From Aurantimonas endophytica (GTDB lineage Bacteria > Pseudomonadota > Alphaproteobacteria > Rhizobiales > Rhizobiaceae): DNA of 64,000 nt. The position numbers and the translations under genes are program-made. How positions within the stretch are numbered: position 1 is the first letter of the stretch; each line of letters begins with the position of its first letter. Under the pieces are notes generated by a model. The model ran no database searches, had not been told where the DNA came from, and was given only the letters and a program-made list of their open reading frames with translations. This document shows positions 24,850 through 31,180 of the stretch, one piece after another. The DNA lies in contig NZ_JACIEM010000001.1 of NCBI RefSeq assembly GCF_014196845.1, positions 1 to 64,000 of the forward strand. The letters run 5' to 3'.

Positions 24850-25644
24850 TCAAGCTCCAGCATCTTCGAGAGAGGCTTTTCCCCCCGGTTGACTCCAGAT
24901 GTGGTCGTCCCCGTGAAGGTAGAAGTGACTGAAGTCGGCCTCGGCGCAGAGACCTTGCCAATCGTGAACCGTGAGCAGGTTTTGGCGAAGGGTGATCAGT
25001 TCCCGTCGACGCAGATCTTGCAGAGCTCGATTCACATAAACGACCGTTAGGCCCGTCGCGTCGACCAGTTCCTCTTGCGTCAGCGGGAAGATGCAGGTCG
25101 CGGTGTCTGCGAAGTCGAGGTTCCGGCTGCACGCGAAGATCTCGCACAACAGGTGGGCGACCCTCTGGTAGCCGGTGCGGCGCCCGACATTCATCACCCA
25201 CTCCCGCGCAATCGATGCATCGGCGAGGCTTCTGGCGAGGAAGGCTCGGGATATTACCGGACGTCTATCCATCAGGGCGAGCACCTCATCCCTGCGTGCT
25301 ACGGCGACGGCGCAGTCCGTCACGGTCTCGATGGAGTGGTCCGGGTCGTCGAAGAAGAGCGAGGAGAGGTCGCAGATGTGGCCGGGCATGAGGATGCCGA
25401 CGATCTGCCTGTTTCCTTGCCTGTTCGCCTTGTGGCGGATGGCCACACCGCTCTGAAGGATCCTCACCAGGTCGGAACGGTCGCCCTCTCGCCGCAGGAA
25501 GGCATGCTTTCCGACAACTATCGTCTGGGAAAAGACGTCGAATAGCGCATCCAGATCATCATCCGGGATTGGCAGCGCCAGCCGGAGCGGACCGCGAGAA
25601 AGGTTCGACACCAAGATACCTCCGAGCCAGTGTGAGGCGATCAT
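24850..25644 (-). CDS. Crp/Fnr-type transcription regulator (A)
   Basis: A 264-residue protein if it starts at 25,644 (MIASHWLGGILVSN); the frame stays open to 25,779. The N-terminal half (about 30-150) is a cyclic-nucleotide-binding-type beta barrel (VGKHAFLRREGDRSDLVRIL, then GHICDLSSLFFDDPDHSIET). The C-terminal half is a winged helix with LTQEELVDATGLTVVYVNRA as the recognition region. The cAMP-contacting Glu-Leu...Arg-Ser/Thr pattern and the Fnr cysteines are missing, so the signal is unknown. Divergent to a second Crp-type gene. Confidence 0.85.
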   Translation of the reverse strand: MIASHWLGGILVSNLSRGPLRLALPIPDDDLDALFDVFSQTIVVGKHAFLRREGDRSDLVRILQSGVAIRHKANRQGNRQIVGILMPGHICDLSSLFFDDPDHSIETVTDCAVAVARRDEVLALMDRRPVISRAFLARSLADASIAREWVMNVGRRTGYQRVAHLLCEIFACSRNLDFADTATCIFPLTQEELVDATGLTVVYVNRALQDLRRRELITLRQNLLTVHDWQGLCAEADFSHFYLHGDDHIWSQPGGKASLEDAGA

Positions 25645-25822
25645 CAAAGCTCTAAGCCACCGAAATGAAATACCTATGCGGGGAAGCGTCCGGTAGCGAA
25701 CATTTACGCGGTGGCAGTTGTAACGCGGGATCGTTGCGCTTAGTTTCGCTTCATCGCGTGCAGGTTTGACCGGGCGCACGCGGCCGCGAACTCGTCATGT
25801 TCCCGCCCCAGTTGGAGGCGGC
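25645..25822. promoter_or_regulatory. Divergent promoter region between two Crp/Fnr-type genes
   Basis: The 178 bases must hold start signals for both regulators. GGAGG at 25,814-25,818 serves the rightward gene. I searched for FNR-like (TTGAT-ATCAA) and CRP-like palindromes and saw none that convinces. Confidence 0.4.
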
Positions 25823-26551
25823 ATGATGCTCGATCTCACTTTCGAAAATTGCCAGAACACGCTGCTCCGCTCTTTGCCGGAGGAGGACTTCCGTATGATT
25901 GCGGAGCACCTGGAAAGGGTGGAGTTCGCGCAGCGCGATGTCCTTTTCCGGCCGAACGAGCCTGTCGAGTATATCGTGTTTCCCGAGAGCGGCATCTTCT
26001 CGCTCGTGATACATCCATCCGATGAGCGAGGCATCGAGGCGGGGCTGTTCGGCCGAGACGGGATGAGCGACGGCTGGATCGGGGCCGGAATCGACAGCGT
26101 GCCGCTGGAGTGCTTTGTCCAGGTGGCGGGAACCGGCCTTAGAATGAAGTCGAGCGATCTCGGCAGACTAGCGGAGGAGAGGCCGGCGGTATGCCGGATG
26201 ATGTTCCGCTGGGTTCACATGCTCGGACTCCAGACGGCGCAGACGGTCCTCGCCAACGGCAGTTACAACGTCGAAGAGCGCCTCGCCCGCTGGCTGCTGA
26301 TGTGCCAGGACCGCCTTGGTCGTAACGATATCCATCTGACGCACGACTTCCTGAGCGTGATGCTCGCCGTGCGAAGATCGAGCGTCACCCTCGCGATCCA
26401 TTTGCTCGAAGGGTCGCGGCTGATCTCGGCCAAGCGCGGCAACATCACGATCCTCGACCGGGAGGCGCTGATAGGGATCGCCCACGGATGCTACGGACCG
26501 GCGGAGGCGGAATATGAGCGCTACATCGGCCTCTTGCGTCACGACGCCTGA
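25823..26551 (+). CDS. Crp/Fnr-type transcription regulator (B)
   Basis: A 242-residue protein with GGAGG 4 bases before the first of two adjacent ATGs. The barrel domain (RSLPEEDFRMIAEHLERVEF, then PVEYIVFPESGIFSLVI) and a helix-turn-helix (HDFLSVMLAVRRSSVTLAIH) are clear. It belongs to a Crp branch frequent in rhizobia without cAMP-binding residues or Fe-S cysteines. It is not a close copy of the divergent regulator A, which has a different recognition helix. Confidence 0.85.
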   Translation: MMLDLTFENCQNTLLRSLPEEDFRMIAEHLERVEFAQRDVLFRPNEPVEYIVFPESGIFSLVIHPSDERGIEAGLFGRDGMSDGWIGAGIDSVPLECFVQVAGTGLRMKSSDLGRLAEERPAVCRMMFRWVHMLGLQTAQTVLANGSYNVEERLARWLLMCQDRLGRNDIHLTHDFLSVMLAVRRSSVTLAIHLLEGSRLISAKRGNITILDREALIGIAHGCYGPAEAEYERYIGLLRHDA

Positions 26552-26579
26552 GCCGGCTGCGCAGGATCGGAAGGGTGAG

Positions 26580-26831
26580 CTAGGCGCCGACGCCTTCGCC
26601 TGTGACCTGCAATGCGGCGGAAAAGCTCACGGTGAGAACAGTTTTCCTCGACTCATCCGTTACCTTCAGCAGCCATGCGGCGGTATCTTTGCCGCGCAGC
26701 AGGTTGCCCCGCACCCTCTCAGCCAGGAATTCGACTGCTTCTCCCCGTACGCTTGCCATGTCGGCGTGCTCCGAGCCAACGGTGTCAAGCACATCGATGC
26801 CATCATGCAGATTGAAGAAGAACCGAGCCAT
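26580..26831 (-). CDS. DUF6894 family protein (copy 2)
   Basis: An 83-residue protein (MARFFFNLHDGIDVLDTVGS) with AGGAG 7 bases before the ATG. The opening and the helix SVRGEAVEFLAERVRGNLLR match the DUF6894 pattern. Convergent with Crp-type gene B. Copies 1 and 2 share the scheme but differ strongly in sequence, so they are not a recent duplication. Confidence 0.75.
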   Translation of the reverse strand: MARFFFNLHDGIDVLDTVGSEHADMASVRGEAVEFLAERVRGNLLRGKDTAAWLLKVTDESRKTVLTVSFSAALQVTGEGVGA

Positions 26832-27339
26832 TGGGCTCTCCTGCGCGTTCGGCAAGAGTAACCAGCTCTCAGCCGCCCGCGCCGAAGAAATGCGAGCGAT
26901 TACCGAGCGTGCGCTTTTAATGAGACATGAGCAAGGCTGGTGAGGGGCAGCGAATGCGGCTGCGGACCACCACGTCATCGAGCCGCCGCGTCAGCGCTGC
27001 CCTTCATTGGGTGGCGCGGGCCTTTCGTCGTCTCTGCATTCTGTTTCTCCGCCCGCGTTGAATTCCTCATCGGCCACACAAGCTTCATCTCACCCCCAAA
27101 CGAGACAGGGGGACGAGCGCAGGCACGGCCCCACTGGTGCGCTCGGCGCCCCGCCCGCGCGCCCCTCCCGCGGACGGGGCGCACCCTTCGGCCACCAAGG
27201 TTATGACCGTTCGAACGGCGCTCCAGTCGTCTGCTTGATGGTCATGTTCGAGGGGCCGCCGGTCACGCGACGGCTTGGCGAGTTTGCAGAGTAAGGAGCA
27301 CAGTCCTCATCACTGGCTCTCTCAAGGCAGGTGTCGAAG
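26832..27339. other. 508-base stretch without an intact gene; holds a gene remnant
   Basis: Short frames here lack ribosome-binding sites and coding character. The only recognisable item is the 3' fragment of a gene at 27,201-27,262 described separately. The middle part (about 27,110-27,190) is very rich in C and G. Confidence 0.5.
27201..27262 (-). pseudogene. 3' remnant related to the zinc-ribbon gene at 33,976
   Basis: Read on the minus strand, the last codons give NMTIKQTTGAPFERS and a stop. The gene at 33,976-34,245 ends NTTIKQATGRPFEPS. The DNA blocks starting at 27,201 and 33,976 agree at about four of five bases over some 50 bases in the same orientation. Upstream of the fragment the similarity disappears. 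This is the broken end of a second copy or a shared C-terminal motif. Confidence 0.5.
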
Positions 27340-27588
27340 CTATTTGATCATCCCGGAGCGTAAGCCAATCGTAACGGCATGCGTCACGTTGACAGCTTTC
27401 AAATGATCGCACGCCTGGAATAGAAAATCCTCCACCTCGAATGGGGTGCTACCAAGAAGGTTGGCGGCTTCAATCACTGAAGTTCCATCCGCGATCAGTT
27501 GAAGACACAATACATGAGTGGGTTCCGTGGGCACGGTTTTCCGGTTAGATCTATGAACAGTCCTTGGCTTCAACAAATGAACAGTCAT
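27340..27588 (-). CDS. Small LuxR-type helix-turn-helix protein without sensor domain
   Basis: An 82-residue protein (MTVHLLKPRTVHRSNRKTVP) with GAGGCG before the ATG. Residues 25-80 follow the LuxR/GerE DNA-binding fold: LCLQLIADGTSVIEAANLLG, then a divergent recognition helix and NVTHAVTIGLRSGMI at the end. It has only the DNA-binding part, with no receiver. It lies next to a larger LuxR-type gene of the same orientation. It may act as a stand-alone or interfering regulator. Confidence 0.55.
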   Translation of the reverse strand: MTVHLLKPRTVHRSNRKTVPTEPTHVLCLQLIADGTSVIEAANLLGSTPFEVEDFLFQACDHLKAVNVTHAVTIGLRSGMIK

Positions 27589-27972
27589 GGCGCCTCGCCA
27601 CACTAAGCCAGAACTCTCTCAGAGCCGCTGACAAGTCACGGTGCTCATGGTCAATATGATCCAACTGCCTAGGTCCTGACACATTCCGTTACAAAAATCG
27701 GCCGAAAATGTGTCAGCGCCTGCAGGCCCTAACAGAGCAACTCGAATGGCTACTCGAAATAGTTCCACTCCCTTACGTTTGTGTAGAAAATACAGCCGAA
27801 TCCAGAGCAACCGGTTGCTGAGACGATAGAAATCGCTCTTCAGCTGAATACCGTAAGCATCACTGCTATAAATGCAACTATGGTGATGCCAACTCGCACT
27901 GAGATCTTCTTTGTTTGCGGCGATCGGGTGCTTGTTCAAGGCGTGACTGGCAAATCCCGCCGACCTTTTTCC
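27589..27972. other. 384-base gap between two LuxR-type genes
   Basis: No convincing gene. A perfect 10-base inverted repeat (27,676-27,716) is the only structured element. The DNA is richer in A/T than the surroundings, in keeping with a promoter region for the small LuxR-type gene. Confidence 0.4.
27676..27716. repeat. 10-base perfect inverted repeat
   Basis: CTGACACATT at 27,676-27,685 and AATGTGTCAG at 27,707-27,716 with 21 bases between. It lies about 90-130 bases upstream of the small LuxR-type gene. It could be an operator pair, an RNA hairpin or an old mobile-element end. Confidence 0.5.
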
Positions 27973-28839
27973 CTACGCGGCAGGCCTCACGGGAGGCGGT
28001 GCCCCACGCATTATTTCTCGCTCGATGAATCCGATCGCTCCCTGCGTGCGGTTCATTTCCCAGATCGCGGCCTGGGTACGATTGGTGACATTGATCTTGC
28101 GAAGGATCGACTTCACGTGGACCTTTACGGTCGCATCAGAAATATGGCAGATGCGGGCAATAGCCTTGTTTGAAAATCCCTTAGCGACATAGTCGAGAAT
28201 TTCCATTTCTCGGGCTGAGAGGTTTTCGCAGCGCCGCGAAATTATTTCCACATCAGATAAAGTCGGGCGCTCCGGCTCAGCCAGCGATGAAGCGGCGAGG
28301 TGACGGTTTGCCGGTTCTTCTATAGCGTGCCATGCCCGTAAAGGGGCGCTCGAGTGGGCCTGAGCCCAATTGTCGCCTGTTCTGCACGATGCCCCCTCGC
28401 ATGTTTCCTCGGCGGCGGCGCGAGCTCCGGGAGAAGCTTCGATCGCAGTTGGCGAGAACACGGACCCTCCAATAGCGATGAGTTCGAGACTCTTGACTAA
28501 GAACTCCCGTGAGATCGAACGGTGCAAAATACCCTGAGCGTTCAAGGCGATGGCTTGGCGCCTGCACACCTCGGAAAAGGTGTCGACTAAGAAGATAATG
28601 CGAGCCAGGGGGTGATTATTGCGCATCCCAGATATGCCGCCGTTATCGAGGGCAGCACCATCTTCGTGCCCGATCAAGACACTGATGTCCTCCGGCCACT
28701 TTCGTGGGACTTCAGTGAGGTTCTCGAGATTGGAGGCGACGGCGAAAACGCGGTGGTTCTCCTCGGTGAGGAGGTGTGCTAGCCCCGCGCGGTACAAGGG
28801 GTTGCCTTCGCAAATTGCTACGGCAAGTCGTTTAGCCAA
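27973..28839 (-). CDS. LuxR/NarL-type regulator with degenerate receiver domain
   Basis: A 288-residue protein starting at the TTG at 28,839, which has GGAGGGG 6 bases upstream; a GTG at 28,860 is an alternative. Residues about 5-120 look like a receiver ([18 protein letters not shown]), but the acidic pair is reduced to one Glu and the phospho-Asp position reads VLIGHED, so phosphorylation is doubtful. The C-terminal [20 protein letters not shown], then [20 protein letters not shown], is a textbook LuxR DNA-binding domain. Confidence 0.8.
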   Translation of the reverse strand: MAKRLAVAICEGNPLYRAGLAHLLTEENHRVFAVASNLENLTEVPRKWPEDISVLIGHEDGAALDNGGISGMRNNHPLARIIFLVDTFSEVCRRQAIALNAQGILHRSISREFLVKSLELIAIGGSVFSPTAIEASPGARAAAEETCEGASCRTGDNWAQAHSSAPLRAWHAIEEPANRHLAASSLAEPERPTLSDVEIISRRCENLSAREMEILDYVAKGFSNKAIARICHISDATVKVHVKSILRKINVTNRTQAAIWEMNRTQGAIGFIEREIMRGAPPPVRPAA

Positions 28840-29028
28840 TGCCAACCCCTCCAGCTTCACGCCGGCTGCGCTTCCAATGAGTTTCCGAGAAAACGAGTGG
28901 TATGCGCCCTAAGACGTTAATCCGATTTCAATAAGCGACTTTCGAATCATTCGCCAGACGGCATCTCGAGGGTGCAATCATGTAGCAGCGACATCCAAGC
29001 CTTGGTCGGAGCAATTGCATGCCCTCTG

Positions 29029-29044
29029 GGTCACGGTGGTGACC
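29029..29044 (+). ncRNA. Hairpin in the left non-coding end of the IS; possible part of a guide RNA
   Basis: GGTCAC and GTGACC pair around GGTG. IS110-family elements encode bridge (seek) RNAs in their non-coding ends; in the IS110 group on the left, in the IS1111 group on the right. This hairpin is a candidate only. A comparable stem (GCGGC/GCCGC around TTTG) is at 30,389-30,402 on the right. Confidence 0.3.
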
Positions 29045-29189
29045 TTTACGCCCATGGCGCTCAAGCGTCCTGTTCTCGACGGCAGCTGTGGCCCGTGCTC
29101 TGCTACCGTGATGTGCTGGTGTGGACGGCCTCTCACCCCAAGCGTTTGATGACGTCGCAAGCGTCACAACCAGATGAGAGGAGAGTCCC

Positions 29190-30218
29190 GTGAACATTCC
29201 CGTCCGCATTGGCATGGATACCTCCAAGTCGGTGTTCCAGCTCCACGGAGTTGACGAGAACGAGGTCGTGGTTGTCCGCCGGCAGTTCCGGCGCGCCGAG
29301 ATGATCCGCTTCTTCGAGCGGCTTCCACCTGTTCTTGTTGCCATCGAGTCCTGCGGCAGCTCGCATCACTGGGCGCGGCTGCTGCAATCCTTCGGTCACG
29401 AGGTGAAGCTGATCCCGCCGCAGTACGTGAAGCCCTATGTGAAGCGTGGCAAGAACGATGCGGCCGACGCCGAGGCCCTGTGCGAAGCGGTGACTCGGCC
29501 AAGCATGCGGTTCGTGCCCGTGAAGTCGAAAGAGCGGCAGGCCGCCTGCATGCTTATGACCGTGCGGGAGCGCCTGGTCGGCGTGAAGTCGCAGCTCTCG
29601 AATGCTTTCAGGAGCTATGCGGCAGTGTTCGGCATTATCGGTCCCGCCGGAAGACAGAACGTCAACGCGCTCATCAAGCGCGTGCTCGAGGATGACACCT
29701 TGCCAGAGATGGCGCGGGATCTCTTTCGCTTCCAGGCCCGGGAGTACGCCACGGTCGAGACGCACCTCAAGGAGATTGAGGCCAAGCTGATGAAGTGGCA
29801 CCGTGAGGATGACGTCAGCAGGCGGATCGCAACGATACCCGGCGTCGGGCTCATTGGATCGAGCATGCTGAGCATGAAGGCTCCGCCGGCTGAGACGTTC
29901 AGGTCCGGTCGCGACTTCGCCGCTTGGTTGGGGCTAACGCCCAAGGATCATTCGACAGGCGGCCGCCAGCGACACGGAGGCATTACGAAGGCTGGGGATT
30001 CAGCGCTCCGCTCAACGCTGATTGTCGGTGCGACAGCCGTGCTGAGGCACATCCGCAAGGGACGCCATAAGCCTTCGCCATGGCTCGCCGCCCTGCTGGA
30101 GCGAAAGCCACCGAAACTGGTAGCGGTAGCGCTGGCCAAGAAGTTCGCCCGCATCGCTTGGCGACTGATGGTCTCGGGCGGCGTGTACAACCGGCCAGAA
30201 GCCGCCATGCCTACCTGA
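29190..30218 (+). CDS. IS110/IS1111-type transposase (DEDD recombinase)
   Basis: A 342-residue protein starting at GTG with AGGAG 7 bases upstream. The RuvC-like DEDD residues are in GMDTSKSVFQLHG (Asp), VLVAIESCGSSHHWAR (Glu), and GKNDAADAEALCEAV (two Asp). The C-terminal part has IPGVGLIGSSMLSMK, then WLGLTPKDHSTGGRQRHGGI and the conserved serine in TKAGDSALRS. All appear intact and full length. It moves the element with a guide RNA from its non-coding end. HSTGG style places it with the IS1111 group. Confidence 0.9.
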   Translation: MNIPVRIGMDTSKSVFQLHGVDENEVVVVRRQFRRAEMIRFFERLPPVLVAIESCGSSHHWARLLQSFGHEVKLIPPQYVKPYVKRGKNDAADAEALCEAVTRPSMRFVPVKSKERQAACMLMTVRERLVGVKSQLSNAFRSYAAVFGIIGPAGRQNVNALIKRVLEDDTLPEMARDLFRFQAREYATVETHLKEIEAKLMKWHREDDVSRRIATIPGVGLIGSSMLSMKAPPAETFRSGRDFAAWLGLTPKDHSTGGRQRHGGITKAGDSALRSTLIVGATAVLRHIRKGRHKPSPWLAALLERKPPKLVAVALAKKFARIAWRLMVSGGVYNRPEAAMPT

Positions 30219-30388
30219 TCCGAGACCGGCGCCGACGAGCGAGGCTGCTCGGCAGTAGCCCTACGAACTTGCAGGACGCAGTAGATGGAATGACCGGTCG
30301 GTCGATACGCGCGGGCTTCCGAAGGTTACACTGGCACCCGATGTCGCCCATGTGCTTGGAACGTGCGTAGCGAACACCATCTTGGCCA

Positions 30389-30402
30389 GCGGCTTTGGCC
30401 GC
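30389..30402 (+). ncRNA. Hairpin in the right non-coding end of the IS; candidate seekRNA region
   Basis: GCGGC at 30,389-30,393 and GCCGC at 30,398-30,402 flank TTTG. The 228 bases from transposase stop to the right repeat contain no gene and are the expected place for the guide RNA if the element is of IS1111 type. Confidence 0.35.
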
Positions 30403-30479
30403 GCAAACAGGCCGGACATCTGATAGCAAGCGATCAGGTCAGAAGGCTGCTACGATCCTGACAAGTGGAGGCCGTCCAC

Positions 30480-31142
30480 ATCTGCAACCTCTACTCTATC
30501 ACCAAGGGCCAGACGGCCATCCTCGAGTTCACCCGCGCCATGCGGGACCGCACCGGCAACATGCCGCCGCTGCCCGGCGTCTTCCCGGACACAATCGCGC
30601 CGGTCGTCCGGAACGGCGAGGACGGCGTGCGCGAGCTGACGATGGCGCGCTGGGGCATGCCCTCGCCGAAATTTGCGCTGGAGGGCAAGAAGACCGACCC
30701 GGGCGTGACGAATATCCGGCAGACCAACAGCCCGCACTGGCGCCGCTGGCTGGGACCGGCCAGCCGCTGCGTCGTGCCGGTGACCTCCTTCTGCGAATAC
30801 GACACGATCGAGGGCAAGAAGGTGCCGACCTGGTTCGCAAAGGATGAGAGCCGCCCCCTGATGGTTTTCGCCGGGATCTGGACGAACTGGACCAGCGTGC
30901 GGAAGGTGAAGGAGGGGGAGGTGAACGCTGACCTCTACGGCTTCCTCACCACTGAGCCGAACGCTGTCGTCGGGCCCATCCACCCGAAGGCAATGCCCGT
31001 GATCCTGACGGAGCCGGACGAGATCGACGTGTGGATGCGGGCGGAGTGGGCGGAGGCGTCAGTGCTGCAGCGGCCGCTGCTGGATGACATGCTGCGGATC
31101 GTGTCGCGTGGGGAGCGGAAGGACGGGGAGGCGGCGAACTAG
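30480..31142 (+). CDS. yedK: SRAP (YedK/HMCES-like) abasic-site protein; start codon reads ATC
   Basis: The family begins Met-Cys-Asn-Leu-Tyr-Ser, with Cys2 exposed to bind abasic sites in single-stranded DNA. Here the codons are ATC TGC AAC CTC TAC TCT, and GGAGG lies 8 bases before the ATC, the right place for initiation. A GTG at 30,465 would add five residues and bury the Cys. With Met at the ATC the protein has 220 residues and keeps Asn78, Glu106 (SFCEYD) and His168 (GPIHPKAMPVIL). Protein is therefore complete but expression or activity is uncertain. The IS end is just upstream. Confidence 0.8.
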   Translation: MCNLYSITKGQTAILEFTRAMRDRTGNMPPLPGVFPDTIAPVVRNGEDGVRELTMARWGMPSPKFALEGKKTDPGVTNIRQTNSPHWRRWLGPASRCVVPVTSFCEYDTIEGKKVPTWFAKDESRPLMVFAGIWTNWTSVRKVKEGEVNADLYGFLTTEPNAVVGPIHPKAMPVILTEPDEIDVWMRAEWAEASVLQRPLLDDMLRIVSRGERKDGEAAN

Positions 31143-31180
31143 GCAGACATCGACACCCGCTGTGTGGGAGCATGGTAGGG

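Larger units (their letters stand above)
28982..30453 (+). mobile_element. IS110 family (IS1111-like) insertion sequence
   Basis: The transposase gene is flanked by about 200 non-coding bases on each side. GTAGCAGC at 28,982-28,989 and GCTGCTAC at 30,446-30,453 form a short inverted repeat that fits the subterminal repeats of the IS1111 group, giving an element of about 1.5 kb. The exact ends are not proven; target duplications are not expected in this family. Confidence 0.55.

Noticed and set aside
25645-25822. CRP or FNR binding palindrome between the divergent regulators
   Set aside because: I found no TGTGA-N6-TCACA or TTGAT-N4-ATCAA type site with acceptable match.
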